Notes: generated by a model from the letters alone, not told the origin. Counted from the stretch's first letter, positions 42,755 through 52,178 are shown. The stretch is DNA of 64,000 nt from Pseudomonadota bacterium (GCA_029779845.1 JAKOZT010000044.1:1-64000), one strand, 5' to 3'. Numbers and translations are program-made.

Positions 42755-43564
42755 ATGACGATCCGATCCGCCCTGCGCGCGCTGTCCCTGCTCGCCGCCG
42801 CGCTGCTGCTCGCCGCCTGCGCTTCCAAGCCGATGCCGCCGGCCCGTTCGGTCGAACCGGTGAAGACGGCGCTGTGGGTGGGCAACAGCTTCTTCTACTA
42901 CAACAACAGCATGCACGGCCACGTCGGCGCGCTGATCGCGGCGGCCGACCCGGGCACCAAGGGCTACCGCGCCACCTCGGTGACGATCAGCGGCTCGGGC
43001 ATCAACTGGCACGACCTCGAATCGCACTTCAAGCCCGGCGGCGTGGCCTCGTATTCGTTCGACGCGAACAACAACGTCGTCTTCAACACCTTCGACAAGC
43101 CGTTCGACGCGGTGATCATGATGGATTGCAGCCAGTGCCCGATCCATCCGCAGCTGTCGAAGTACTTCACCGAATACGCCGCGAAGAACAGCGCGATCGC
43201 GCGCAGCCACGGCGCCGAGCCGGTGTTCTTCATGTCCTGGGCCTACGCCGACAAGCCCGAGATGACCGAGCAGCTCGCTGCCGCCTACCTGAAGGCCGGC
43301 GCGGAGCAGCACGCCAAGGTGGTGCCCGCGGGCCTGGCCTTCGCGCGCTCGATCGCGAAGCGGCCCGACGTGAACCTCTACGTGGCCGACAAGCGCCACC
43401 CGAGCCTGGCCGGCACCTACCTCGCCGCCTGCACGGTGCTGGCGACGGTGTACGGCTTCTCGCCGGTGGGCAACAAGTACACCGCCGGGCTGCCGGCCGA
43501 CGTGGCCGAGCATCTGCAGGCGGTCGCGTGGGAGACGGTGCAGGGCTTCAAGCAGCCCTTGTGA
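42755..43564 (+). CDS. SGNH-type hydrolase-like lipoprotein
   Basis: The protein has 269 residues. A lipobox LAAC (Cys about 24) directs lipid anchoring. ALWVGNSFFYYNNSMHGHV has the G-N-S of DUF4886/SGNH hydrolases (nucleophile Ser), and the C-terminal DKRHPSLAGTYLAACT gives the D-x-x-H catalytic pair. Probably an esterase acting on envelope or extracellular carbohydrate. It stands alone between divergent and convergent neighbours; ribosome-binding site GAGGAG is good. Confidence 0.82.
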   Translation: MTIRSALRALSLLAAALLLAACASKPMPPARSVEPVKTALWVGNSFFYYNNSMHGHVGALIAAADPGTKGYRATSVTISGSGINWHDLESHFKPGGVASYSFDANNNVVFNTFDKPFDAVIMMDCSQCPIHPQLSKYFTEYAAKNSAIARSHGAEPVFFMSWAYADKPEMTEQLAAAYLKAGAEQHAKVVPAGLAFARSIAKRPDVNLYVADKRHPSLAGTYLAACTVLATVYGFSPVGNKYTAGLPADVAEHLQAVAWETVQGFKQPL

Positions 43565-43585
43565 TCGCGTGAAGCGCGCTGCGGC

Positions 43586-45073
43586 TCAGGTGCCGCAGAA
43601 GGTCTGGTAGCCGGCCGTGACGTCGGCCGGCGCCGGCTCGGCGTAGCGCGCGGCTTCCGGCCGCTCGTCGAAGGGCCGTCGCAGCGCGGCGAGCAGTTGC
43701 TCGAAGGGCGCGAGATCGCCTTCGGTGGCGGCGGCCAGCGCCTCTTCGACGCGCTGGTTGCGCGGGATGATCCACGGGTTGGCGCGCCGCAGGCTGGCGG
43801 CGCGGGCTTCGGGCGCGAACGCATCGCGCGCGCAGCGTTCTCGCCAGCGCGAGAGCCACGCATCGGCAGCAGCGGGCTCGGCGAGCAATGCGCGCAGCGG
43901 CTGCTCGTCGCCCTCGGCCGCATTCGCCAGGGACCGCCAGGCGAGCGTGAAATCGGCGCGCTGCGCGTGCAGCAGCGCCAGCCAGTCGGCGGCCAGCGCG
44001 GCGTCTTCGTCGCCGTGTCCTTCGGCCAGACCGAGCTTGGCGCGCTGCCCGCGCAGCAGCTCGGCGGCGTACCAGGCCGGGAAGGCGTCGATCACCTCCA
44101 TCGCCTGCGCCACCGCGCGCTGCACCGCCGGCTCGTCGTCGGCCTTCGCCACCAGCGGCAGCAGGGCTTCGGCGAAGCGCGCCAGGTTCCAGCGCGCGAT
44201 CGCCGGCTGGTTGCCGTAGGCATAGCGCCCGCCGTGGTCGATGCTGCTGAACACCGCGGCCGGGTCGTAGGCTTCGAGGAAGGCGCAGGGGCCGTAGTCG
44301 ATGGTCTCGCCCGAGATCGCCATGTTGTCGGTGTTCATCACGCCGTGGATGAAGCCGGCGTTCATCCACATCGCGATCAGCGCCGCCTGGCGTCGCGCCA
44401 CCGCGCGCAGCAGCGCGAGCGGCGCATCGGGCGCGCCGATCAGCTCCGGGTCGTGGCGCGCGATCGTGTAGTCGAGCAGGCGCCGCAGCGCCTCGAGGTC
44501 GCCGCGCGCCGCGAAGAACTGGAAGCTGCCGACGCGCAGGTGGCTGGCCGCCACGCGCGTCAGCACCGCGCCGGGCAGCGGCCGCTCGCGATGGACCGGC
44601 TCGCCGGTGGCCGCCACCGCGAGCGCGCGCGTGGTCGGGATGCGCAGAGCGTGCATCGCCTCGCCGATCAGCACCTCGCGCAGCATCGGGCCGACGGCGG
44701 CCTTGCCGTCGCCGCCGCGCGAGAAGGGCGTGCGCCCCGAGCCCTTGAAGGCGATGTCGCGGCGCTTGCCGCTGCGATCGATCAGCTCGCCCAGCAGCAG
44801 CGCGCGCCCGTCGCCGAGCTGCGGCGAGAAGCCGCCGAACTGGTGCCCCGCATAGGCCTGCGCGATCGGCTGCGCGTCGCTCGGCAGCGCATTGCCGGAG
44901 AACAGCGCGGCGGCGTCGCCTGCACGCAGCGCGGCCGCGTCGAGGCCGAGTTCATCGGCCAGCGCGTCGTTGAAGAACAGCAGGCGCGGCGCCGCGGCGG
45001 GCGTCGGCTGCCAGGCGACGGAGGCGCCCGGCAGCTCGCGGGCGTAGGAGTGGTCGAAGCCGAAGGCGGGCAT
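43586..45073 (-). CDS. selO: Protein adenylyltransferase SelO (YdiU)
   Basis: The protein has 495 residues, full length for the SelO pseudokinase family, which transfers AMP to Ser/Thr/Tyr of proteins in redox control. Signatures: [58 protein letters not shown] and [20 protein letters not shown] with the metal-binding Asp and Asn residues. The C-terminus ends in YQTFCGT; many SelO proteins carry Cys or Sec near this end. It is divergent from the D-cysteine desulfhydrase gene. Confidence 0.95.
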   Translation of the reverse strand: MPAFGFDHSYARELPGASVAWQPTPAAAPRLLFFNDALADELGLDAAALRAGDAAALFSGNALPSDAQPIAQAYAGHQFGGFSPQLGDGRALLLGELIDRSGKRRDIAFKGSGRTPFSRGGDGKAAVGPMLREVLIGEAMHALRIPTTRALAVAATGEPVHRERPLPGAVLTRVAASHLRVGSFQFFAARGDLEALRRLLDYTIARHDPELIGAPDAPLALLRAVARRQAALIAMWMNAGFIHGVMNTDNMAISGETIDYGPCAFLEAYDPAAVFSSIDHGGRYAYGNQPAIARWNLARFAEALLPLVAKADDEPAVQRAVAQAMEVIDAFPAWYAAELLRGQRAKLGLAEGHGDEDAALAADWLALLHAQRADFTLAWRSLANAAEGDEQPLRALLAEPAAADAWLSRWRERCARDAFAPEARAASLRRANPWIIPRNQRVEEALAAATEGDLAPFEQLLAALRRPFDERPEAARYAEPAPADVTAGYQTFCGT

Positions 45074-45156
45074 GCGCGAGAGTGTGCCCGGCTTGCTCCG
45101 GCCTTGCTGCGCTCTGGGATGATCGCGGTCTGTTCGAGACCGAGATCGCCGCCGTC

Positions 45157-46185
45157 ATGGACCTCTCCCGCTTCCCGCGCCGCCGCTACACGCCCTACGC
45201 CACGCCGATCGAGCCGCTGCCGCATCTCTCGGCGGCGCTCGCCGCCGGCTGCCCCGGCGGGCGCGGCCCCGAACTCTGGGCCAAGCGCGACGACCAGCTC
45301 GGGCTCTTTCCCGGCGGCAACAAGACGCGCAAGCTCGAGTTCCTCGTCGCCGACGCGCTCGCGCAGGGCGCCGACACGCTGATCACCTGCGGCGCGCCGC
45401 AGAGCAACCATTGCCGCATCACGCTCGCCGCGGCGCTGAAGGAGGGGCTGAAGTGCCGCTTCGTCATCGAAGAGCGCGTGCCGGACAGCTACGACGAACA
45501 CGCCAGCGGCAACCACTTCATGTTCCGCCTGATGGGCGTGGAGGCGATCACCGTGGTGCCGGCCGGCACCGACATGGCCGCGGCGATGTCGAAAGTGGCC
45601 GACGAGCTGAAGGCGCAGGGCCGCCAAGGCTACATCATTCCCGGCGGCGGCTCCAACGCGCTCGGCGGCCTGGGCTACGTGGCCTGCGCGCAGGAGCTGC
45701 AGCAGCAGTGCTTCGAGCAGGGGCTGGGCTTCGACCGCATCGTCGTCGGTTCGGGCAGCTCGGGCACGCACGGCGGGCTGGTCGCAGGTTTTCTCGGCAA
45801 CCACATCCGCATTCCGATCACCGGCATCGGCGTCAGCCGCGACCCCGGGCAGCAGGCGCCGCTGGTGCTGAAGGAAGCGCAGGCGGTGGTCGATCTGCTC
45901 GGCCTCGGCTTCACGGTGCCGGCCGAGGCGGTGCAGTGCATCGGCGGTTTCTGGCAGCCGAAGTACTCGGTGCCGAACGCCGGCATGGTGGAGGCGGTGC
46001 AGCTCGCCGCGCGCACCGAGGGCCTGCTGCTCGACCCGGTCTACACCGGCAAGGTGATGGCCGGGCTGATCGGCCTGGCGCGGCGCGGCGAGATAGCCGC
46101 GAACGAGCGCGTGCTGTTCATCCACACCGGCGGGCTGCCGGCGCTGCACGCCTACGAGCGCATCGTGCTGGGAGAGGCCGCATGA
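45157..46185 (+). CDS. D-cysteine desulfhydrase / ACC-deaminase-family PLP enzyme
   Basis: The protein has 342 residues. The PLP-lysine motif is GGNKTRKLEFLVADAL, with SNHCRITLAAA, GSGSSGTHGGLVAGF (phosphate loop) and FIHTGGLPALHAYE. This is the DcyD/CuyA/ACC deaminase family. QSNHCR with Cys rather than other residues after the His fits D-cysteine desulfhydrase, but L-cysteate sulfo-lyase (CuyA) is close and cannot be excluded. It overlaps ridA (ATGA), and RidA would deal with the enamine/imine released by such an enzyme. Confidence 0.88.
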   Translation: MDLSRFPRRRYTPYATPIEPLPHLSAALAAGCPGGRGPELWAKRDDQLGLFPGGNKTRKLEFLVADALAQGADTLITCGAPQSNHCRITLAAALKEGLKCRFVIEERVPDSYDEHASGNHFMFRLMGVEAITVVPAGTDMAAAMSKVADELKAQGRQGYIIPGGGSNALGGLGYVACAQELQQQCFEQGLGFDRIVVGSGSSGTHGGLVAGFLGNHIRIPITGIGVSRDPGQQAPLVLKEAQAVVDLLGLGFTVPAEAVQCIGGFWQPKYSVPNAGMVEAVQLAARTEGLLLDPVYTGKVMAGLIGLARRGEIAANERVLFIHTGGLPALHAYERIVLGEAA

Positions 46186-46568
46186 GCGCACGCAGATTGA
46201 TCAGCTCCGGCTCGCCCTACGAAGCGCAGATCGGCTACAGCCGCGCGGTGGCCGACGGCGACTGGGTGTTCGTCTCCGGCACCACCGGCTTCGACTACGC
46301 GACGATGAGCATCCCCGACGGGGCCGCCGCGCAGGCCGAGCAGTGCTGGCGCAACATCGAGCGCGCGCTGGCCGAGGCCGGCGCCGCGCTCGCCGACATC
46401 GTGCGCGTGCGCTACATCGTGCCTTCGCGCGAAGACTTCGAAGCCGCGATGCCGGTGCTCGCGCGCGTGATGGGCGACGTGCGCCCGGCCGCGACGATGA
46501 TCTGCGCCGGGCTGCTCGATCCGCGCATGCGCATCGAGATCGAGGTGACGGCGCGCAAGCGCGCTTGA
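46182..46568 (+). CDS. ridA: RidA-family enamine/imine deaminase
   Basis: The protein has 128 residues of the YjgF/YER057c/UK114 fold. Features: SSGSPYEAQIGYSRAV start, VFVSGTTGFDY, and the C-terminal RIEIEVTAR with the glutamate and a preceding basic site; the usual catalytic Arg falls near VRPAATMICAG. RidA proteins hydrolyse 2-aminoacrylate and similar imines. Translational coupling to the PLP desulfhydrase gene upstream supports that job here. Confidence 0.9.
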   Translation: MSARRLISSGSPYEAQIGYSRAVADGDWVFVSGTTGFDYATMSIPDGAAAQAEQCWRNIERALAEAGAALADIVRVRYIVPSREDFEAAMPVLARVMGDVRPAATMICAGLLDPRMRIEIEVTARKRA

Positions 46569-46584
46569 AGAGGAGGCGACGGCG

Positions 46585-47751
46585 ATGGACGCGCTCGCGG
46601 GACTGAAAGTGCTCGAACTCGGCCAGCTGATCGCCGGGCCCTTCGCCGGCAAGACGCTGGCCGACTTCGGTGCCGACGTGATCAAGATCGAGCCGCTCGA
46701 CGGCGGCGACCCGCTGCGCACGTGGCGGCTGCTGCGCGAGGGCACCTCGGTGTGGTGGGAGGTGCAGTCGCGCAACAAGCGATCGGTGGCGCTCGACCTG
46801 CGCAGCGCCGAAGGCCAGGCCGCGGTGCGCGCGCTCGCCGCCGAGGCCGACGTGCTGATCGAGAACTTCAAGCCTGGCACGCTGGAGGGCTGGGGCCTGG
46901 GCTGGGAGGCGCTGCACGCGGCCAACCCGAAGCTGATCATGCTGCGCGTCTCCGGCTATGGGCAGACCGGGCCCTACCGCGACAAGCCCGGCTTCGGCGT
47001 GCTCGGCGAGGCGATGGGCGGCCTGCGCCACCTCACCGGCGAGCCGGCTCGCGTGCCGGTGCGCTGCGGCGTCTCGATCGGCGACACGCTGGCCGCGCTG
47101 CACGGCGTGATCGGCGTGCTGATGGCGCTGCGCCATCGCGAGGTCAACGGTGGGCAGGGCCAGGTGGTCGACGTGGCGCTCTACGAGAGCGTGTTCAACG
47201 TGATGGAGAGCCTGCTGCCCGAGTACGACGCCTTCGGCGCGGTGCGCGGCGCGGCCGGCTCGGCGCTGCCGGGCATCGCGCCGAGCAACGCCTACCCCTG
47301 CGCCGGCGGCGCCTACGTGCTGATCGGCGGCAACGGCGACGGCATCTTCAAGCGCCTGATGCGCGCCATCGGCCGCGCCGACCTCGCCGACGACCCAGGC
47401 CTGGCGCGCAACGACGGCCGCGTCGCGCGCGTCGCCGAGATCGACGCGGCGATAGTCGCGTGGACTTCGCAGCGCGCCATCGAGGACGTGCTCGCCGCGC
47501 TAGCCGCCGCCGCGGTGCCGGCCGGGCGCATCTACACGGTGGCCGACATCGCGGCCGATGCGCAGTACCAGGCGCGCGGCATGATCGTGCAGACGCACGA
47601 TGCCGACGGCCGGCCGCTCAAGGTGCCGGGCATCGTGCCCAAGCTGTCGGACACGCCGGGGCGGCTGCGCACGCCGGCGCCGAAGCTGGGGGAGCACGGC
47701 GAGGCGGTGCGAGGCGCACGCGGCTGGCCGGCGCGCGAGGGCGAGGGCTGA
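46585..47751 (+). CDS. CaiB/BaiF-family CoA-transferase
   Basis: The protein has 388 residues. The class III CoA-transferase features are LKVLELGQLIAGPFAGKTLADFGADVIKIE at the N-terminus, ENFKPGTLEGWGLGWEAL, and the region FGVLGEAMGGLRHLTG where the catalytic Asp normally falls (here E in GEAMGG and D in nearby residues, to be checked). It follows ridA by 16 bp, so the three genes form an operon. Substrate acid unknown. Confidence 0.9.
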   Translation: MDALAGLKVLELGQLIAGPFAGKTLADFGADVIKIEPLDGGDPLRTWRLLREGTSVWWEVQSRNKRSVALDLRSAEGQAAVRALAAEADVLIENFKPGTLEGWGLGWEALHAANPKLIMLRVSGYGQTGPYRDKPGFGVLGEAMGGLRHLTGEPARVPVRCGVSIGDTLAALHGVIGVLMALRHREVNGGQGQVVDVALYESVFNVMESLLPEYDAFGAVRGAAGSALPGIAPSNAYPCAGGAYVLIGGNGDGIFKRLMRAIGRADLADDPGLARNDGRVARVAEIDAAIVAWTSQRAIEDVLAALAAAAVPAGRIYTVADIAADAQYQARGMIVQTHDADGRPLKVPGIVPKLSDTPGRLRTPAPKLGEHGEAVRGARGWPAREGEG

Positions 47752-47763
47752 ACGCGCACGAAC

Positions 47764-48675
47764 CTACAGGTGGAAGTCGCCCGCGGCTTCCGGCTGGTAC
47801 AGCACCTTCCCGATGCGGATGCAGCACGTCCGCTGCGGAATCCGCCAGTCGAAGGCGTCGCCCTCGCGGCAGCCCAGGATCGCGGTGCCGATGCCCGAGC
47901 AGACCGACAGCTTCCCGGCGCCGTCGTCCGCATGCTCGGGGTAGACCAGCGCCACTTCCACTTCCTCGTCGTCCAGGTGCAGCAAGGCCCTGGAGTTCAT
48001 CGTGACGACGTCCCGCGGCACCTGGCGCGCATCGACGACGATGGCGCGCTCGATCTCGTGCTCCAGTTCGAAAACGGCCGAGGCCTGTTCGAGTGCGACC
48101 AGCGTTCTGAGGCGGGCCTGGTCGATCTCGGTGATGTGGATGCTGCCGGCAGGGCCTGAAGGACTGTCGCGCAGCAGCCGCAGGTAGCGCGGCGCGGTCA
48201 TGGCGAAGGACAGCAGCGCCGGCGTCTCGCGTTCGAGCAGGAAGCCGCAACGCTGGAAGAGCTTCAGCGAGCGCGCGTTGTCCGGCTGGATCCTGGCGAC
48301 GAGCTTCTCGGCGCGCATCTCGAAGAACGCCAGCTTCATGGCTTCGCGGAGGAGGCCGGCGCCGAGCCGGCGGCCCCAGTCGCGGCGGTTGCCGATGACC
48401 AGGACCATCTCCCAGTCCGACCCCGCCTTGACGAGACGCACGAAGCCCACCGGCGCGTCGTGCCGGTCGCAGGCCATGAAGAACCGGCCGCCCTGGTTGA
48501 ACAGAGGGGTCAGGACAGGCAGCTGGACCCGGCTGACGGCCTGCTCGATGAAGCGGGAGACATGCCGCGAATCGCTCAGGTGGCGGGTGATGCGCTCGTC
48601 TTCCAGCCAGTCCATCAGCGTCAACGCGTCGGCCCGGGTGATCTCGGGCCGCAGCGAAACGAAGGGCGGGTTCAT
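47764..48675 (-). CDS. GNAT acetyltransferase fused to Rnk/GreA-C-like domain
   Basis: The protein has 303 residues with two clear parts. Residues 1-165 are a GNAT domain with the acetyl-CoA loop NRRDWGRRLGAGLL and RIQPDNARSLKLFQRCGF. Residues about 178-303 match Rnk (regulator of nucleoside diphosphate kinase): ITEIDQARLRTLVALE, MNSRALLHLDDEEVEVALVYPEHAD, LSVCSGIGTAILGCREGDAFDW. Rnk and GreA-type C-domains bind RNA polymerase. The fusion is unusual and suggests acetylation directed at the transcription machinery. It follows a beta-helix gene by 2 bp. Confidence 0.85.
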   Translation of the reverse strand: MNPPFVSLRPEITRADALTLMDWLEDERITRHLSDSRHVSRFIEQAVSRVQLPVLTPLFNQGGRFFMACDRHDAPVGFVRLVKAGSDWEMVLVIGNRRDWGRRLGAGLLREAMKLAFFEMRAEKLVARIQPDNARSLKLFQRCGFLLERETPALLSFAMTAPRYLRLLRDSPSGPAGSIHITEIDQARLRTLVALEQASAVFELEHEIERAIVVDARQVPRDVVTMNSRALLHLDDEEVEVALVYPEHADDGAGKLSVCSGIGTAILGCREGDAFDWRIPQRTCCIRIGKVLYQPEAAGDFHL

Positions 48676-48677
48676 CT

Positions 48678-49562
48678 TCACGCCGGCAACGCTTCGCAGG
48701 GAGCGCCGTCCCAGAAGCCGCTGAGCAGGTTGTCGGGGCGCGTGCGCGACACCACACGGCCGCACGAAGGCCATGCATCGCGCCGGGCACTCAGTCCGGC
48801 GTAGAGGCTGAATCCGGCGCCGGTGCGGATGCTGCCGCCGCTGACGACGCATTCGCCGGCGCGGATGGCGCCCTCGCCCGTGATGTCCGATCCCGCAACG
48901 ATGCCCCAGCCGGCGTCGATGTGCATGCCGCTGCGAATCGAGCCGCCGGCCTGGATCCCGTGCCCGGCGCGCAGGCCCTCCGTGCACGCCAGATCGCCGC
49001 CGACCTGCAGGCTCCTGGCGCAATGAACCATGCCCTCGACCTCGAGATCCTCGGCCACCACGATCGACCCCTCGCCACGCAACGCCGCCCCGCAGGCCAG
49101 GGCCCCGCGGACGCGCAGATCGCCGCCGCACGTCAAGGCGCCGTGCACCTCGACGCTCCAGGACGAGACCAGATGGCCCCCGGTTCGCAGCGAGCCGAGT
49201 GTGCGCAGGCCCGCGCCGGCGTGCAGGTCGTCGCCGACCGAGACGGCATTGCCGGCGCGAATGCTGCCGCCGGCCCGCAGCGAGCCGCCCGTGCGAAGCA
49301 CCGAGTCGACGTCCACCTCGCCGCGCACCTGGACCGAGCCCGCATGGACGAAGGCGTCCGCAGAGATGGCATCGACCACGAGAACGGAGTCGATGGGGCC
49401 GAACCGGTCCAGCAGCCAGCAGGCGTCGTCGACGCGTCCGTCCGCAACGAGCGCGTCGATCACGCTCTGGTACTCGGACGGGCTGTCGAAACGCCGTGCG
49501 AACCAGCGGTAGCCGCTGACACAGGAGCGCTTGGCCCGCAGTGCGGTTGAACTGATCTTCAT
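48678..49562 (-). CDS. Beta-helix repeat protein (bactofilin/polymer-forming-like)
   Basis: The protein has 294 residues from MKISSTALRAKRSCVSGYRW (49562). Residues about 70-265 are a long run of imperfect five/six-residue turns rich in Gly, Val, Ala and Ser (SLRAGGSIRAGNAVSVGDDL, DLRVRGALACGAALRGEGS), as expected for a right-handed beta-helix like bactofilins. A 70-residue N-terminal domain with DDACWLLDRFGP precedes it. There is no signal peptide, so it is cytoplasmic and may polymerise. It is coupled (ATGA) to the 81-residue gene upstream and 2 bp from the GNAT-Rnk gene. Confidence 0.8.
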   Translation of the reverse strand: MKISSTALRAKRSCVSGYRWFARRFDSPSEYQSVIDALVADGRVDDACWLLDRFGPIDSVLVVDAISADAFVHAGSVQVRGEVDVDSVLRTGGSLRAGGSIRAGNAVSVGDDLHAGAGLRTLGSLRTGGHLVSSWSVEVHGALTCGGDLRVRGALACGAALRGEGSIVVAEDLEVEGMVHCARSLQVGGDLACTEGLRAGHGIQAGGSIRSGMHIDAGWGIVAGSDITGEGAIRAGECVVSGGSIRTGAGFSLYAGLSARRDAWPSCGRVVSRTRPDNLLSGFWDGAPCEALPA

Positions 49563-49804
49563 CGGGCACCGCCCCGCGGCTCGGCGGCCGCCGGCGCACC
49601 CGCCCGCAGCCACCAGTCCATGCAGGCCTGGAGGTTGAGCATGTGCTCACGCTCGATGCATCCGTAGAGGAACCAGGCGAGCTGCCAGCATCTCTGCGGA
49701 TGCCAGGCTGTCGGGCCGAGCGTGCGCTCGACAAAGAAGATTTCCACGAGGCGATCCTTCAGTGGCAGGGTGCGCGTTTGCCGAAGGCGGATGCACACCG
49801 ACAC
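49559..49804 (-). CDS. Small hypothetical protein upstream of beta-helix gene
   Basis: I do not recognise this protein. It has 81 residues with a GTG start and is rich in Trp, Cys and Leu (CWQLAWFLYGCIEREHMLNL then QACMDWWLRAG). Its stop overlaps the start of the beta-helix gene (ATGA), which supports a real, coupled gene. No membrane segment is clear. The 209 bp upstream hold nothing I can identify beyond a presumed promoter. Confidence 0.5.
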   Translation of the reverse strand: MSVCIRLRQTRTLPLKDRLVEIFFVERTLGPTAWHPQRCWQLAWFLYGCIEREHMLNLQACMDWWLRAGAPAAAEPRGGAR

Positions 49805-50013
49805 GCGGGTTGGGAGCCCGGCGATCTGAAGTTTGCGAGAGTGACGTGGAGGTGATCGCCGGGCCTAGGAATGTGCGGCCGGCTGAGGAAGGGTGAATGC
49901 CATGGCGGCAGTCTAGGGCTGGCGTCCGGCTTGGGCAATTCAGCCGGGGGCAAGTCGCACTGGGGCGTAGGCGTATTGCGTCGCCAAGGTCCGCCTCGCT
50001 TCCCGACGCTGTC

Positions 50014-51525
50014 TCAGCGCCCGAGCGAGATGCGCGTCGCCGCGAAGCCGTGCTGCGCGCCCGGATTCACCATCGGCAGCGTGTCCTTGAAGGCCGCGCT
50101 GGGCATGGTCTGCGCCAGCGTGCTGGCGGCGTCGGCGGCCCACATCAGCACCGCGCGCGCGCTCATCGGCCGCGCGATCAGGTAGCCCTGCAGCTGATGG
50201 CAGCCCAGGCGCACCGCGGCGTCGCGTTGCGCCTCGGTCTCCACGCCCTCGGCCACCACGCGCAGGCCCAGCTCGCGCGCGGCCCGCACGGCGCTCTCGA
50301 CCATCGCGCGCGCGTCGTGGCTGCGCGCCAGCGCGGCCACGGTGGCGCGGTCGATCTGCAGCTCGCGCACCGGCTGGTGCGCGAGCGCCGCCAGCCCGGC
50401 CGCGCCGGCCGCGAAGTCGTCGATCGCCACCTCCACGCCCAGCGCCGCCAGCCGCGCGAAGGCCTTGCGCGTGGCTTCGGTGTTCTCCATCGCCACCGCC
50501 TGCGTCAGCTCGCACAGCAGGCCGTCGGCCGGCACGCCGTGCGCCTTCATGCCGCGCTCCAGGCGCGCCGCGAAATCGTCCTGGCGGAACTGCATGCCCG
50601 ACACGTTCACCGCCACGCGCAGCTTCACGTCGGCCTGGCGCCACGCGGCGGCCTGGCGCAGCGCGGCGTCGAGCGCCCAGCCGCCGATGGTCTCGATCAG
50701 GCCATGGCGCTCGGCCACGGGGATGAAGCGCGCCGGGCTGACCAGCCCGAGCGTCGGGTGGCGCCAGCGCAGCAGCGCCTCGACGGCGCTGACCTTGAGC
50801 GTCGCCGCGTCGATGCGCGGCTGGAAGAACAGCTCGAGCTGGCGCTTGACCACCGCGTGCTGCAGCTCGCGCGCGATCAGCACTTCCTCGTTGTGCGTGG
50901 CGTCGATGCGCGCGTCGAACACCGCGTGGGCGTGGCCGCCGCTGCGGCGCACCGCCTGCATCGCCGCCGCGGCGCGGCCGATCAGGCGCGCGCCGCCGCC
51001 GTGCTCGGGCGCGACGGCCAGGCCGACCGAGAGCGGCACGGCGAGCGCGCGGCCGTCGACGTCCAGCGGCGCGTCGAAGGTCTGCACGAGGCGCTGCGCG
51101 AGCTTCTCGCCGGCCTCGCGCGGCGCGTCGAGCCAGACGCCGAAGGCATCGGCATCGATGCGCGCCAGCAGCGTCGTGGCGCCGACCGCGCCGCGCAGCG
51201 CGGCCGCCGCGGCCGCCAGCGCGCGCTCGGCGCAGGCCGCGCCGGCGTCGTCGCGCAGCAGGCGCAGGTCGTCGACGCCGATCGCCAGCAGGCAGGCGTC
51301 GCGCCCGGCCTTCTCGACGGCGGCGCAGCGCTCCTGCACCAGCCGCTCGAAGCTGGCCAGCGCCGGCAGGCCGGTGAGGGTGTCGAGCACGGCGGTGTTC
51401 GCGGGGCTCTGCGCGGCGGCCGGCTTGGCCGGGGCGCGCCGGCGCCGCCATGCGACGGCGCCGAGGGCGGCGGCGGCCAGCGCGATGGCGGCGGCGCCGG
51501 CGATCGGGAGAAGATCGAAGTTCAT
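50014..51525 (-). CDS. Degenerate GGDEF-EAL signalling protein
   Basis: The protein has 503 residues: one N-terminal membrane helix (IAGAAAIALAAAALGAVAW), a GGDEF-like domain (about 45-215) whose active site reads RIDADAFGVWL in place of GGDEF, and an EAL domain (about 230-475). In the EAL part EALLRW, NVSG, CELTQ, IDDF, AEGVET and LQGY remain, but the catalytic Lys of LKID is Gln (ELQIDR). Both cyclase and phosphodiesterase activity are therefore doubtful, and it may be a c-di-GMP sensor or protein-interaction hub. Confidence 0.9.
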   Translation of the reverse strand: MNFDLLPIAGAAAIALAAAALGAVAWRRRRAPAKPAAAQSPANTAVLDTLTGLPALASFERLVQERCAAVEKAGRDACLLAIGVDDLRLLRDDAGAACAERALAAAAAALRGAVGATTLLARIDADAFGVWLDAPREAGEKLAQRLVQTFDAPLDVDGRALAVPLSVGLAVAPEHGGGARLIGRAAAAMQAVRRSGGHAHAVFDARIDATHNEEVLIARELQHAVVKRQLELFFQPRIDAATLKVSAVEALLRWRHPTLGLVSPARFIPVAERHGLIETIGGWALDAALRQAAAWRQADVKLRVAVNVSGMQFRQDDFAARLERGMKAHGVPADGLLCELTQAVAMENTEATRKAFARLAALGVEVAIDDFAAGAAGLAALAHQPVRELQIDRATVAALARSHDARAMVESAVRAARELGLRVVAEGVETEAQRDAAVRLGCHQLQGYLIARPMSARAVLMWAADAASTLAQTMPSAAFKDTLPMVNPGAQHGFAATRISLGR

Positions 51526-51641
51526 GGGTGGGTCTCGGGCACGTGTCTCCAGAGCAGCATCGGCCGCGCTGTGCCGCCATGTAGCCCTGTTTGCGTGACG
51601 GAAGTCGTCGTGCCCGGCGCGGCCGCTATAGTTCGGACGCC

Positions 51642-52178
51642 ATGAACGCTCCGCTGCACGCCGCCGCCATCGTCTACGACGCCGGGGACGAGGTCGATGC
51701 GCTGCTCGCCGAGGTGGTGCAGGCGCAGCGGCAAGCCGGCCGGCGCGTGCGCGGCCTGCTGATGGCGCGCAGCGAGCCCGGCCCCGGCTGCGCCGCCGAG
51801 ATGGTGATGGTCGACATCGCGAGCGGCGAGCGCTACCTCGTCTCGCAGCCGCTGGGGCGCGACTCCAGCGCCTGCCGCGCCGACCCGCAGGGCTTCGCGC
51901 GCGCCGGTGGCGTGCTGCGCGCGGCGGCCGGCGACGCGCCCGAACTCGTGGTGGTCAACCGCTTCGGCAAGCTCGAAGCCGAAGGCGGCGGCCTGCGCGC
52001 CGAGCTGCTCGAAATCCTCTCGCGCGACATCCCGCTGCTGACCTCGGTGTCGCGCGGCCTGGTCGACGAATGGCAGCACTTCACCGGCGGCGCGTCGCAA
52101 CTGCTCGCGCCGACGCGCGCGGCGGTCGACGGCTGGCTCGCATCGACGGCATCCGCATGCAACTCGACACCTGGCTGA
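51642..52178 (+). CDS. DUF2478 family nucleotide-binding-like protein
   Basis: The protein has 178 residues. LHAAAIVYDAGDEVDALLAE and VVVNRFGKLEAEGGGLRAEL with PLLTSVSRGLVDEWQHFTGG resemble DUF2478 proteins, which have a P-loop-NTPase-like fold and are often near molybdenum or metal genes. No Walker A is intact. It overlaps the LysE-type exporter gene by 22 bp. Family memory only, so function is open. Confidence 0.75.
   Translation: MNAPLHAAAIVYDAGDEVDALLAEVVQAQRQAGRRVRGLLMARSEPGPGCAAEMVMVDIASGERYLVSQPLGRDSSACRADPQGFARAGGVLRAAAGDAPELVVVNRFGKLEAEGGGLRAELLEILSRDIPLLTSVSRGLVDEWQHFTGGASQLLAPTRAAVDGWLASTASACNSTPG

Noticed and set aside
48678-49562. Tandem DNA repeat or CRISPR-like array in the beta-helix gene
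   Set aside because: The periodicity is of short degenerate peptide turns in one open frame, not of conserved DNA repeats with spacers.
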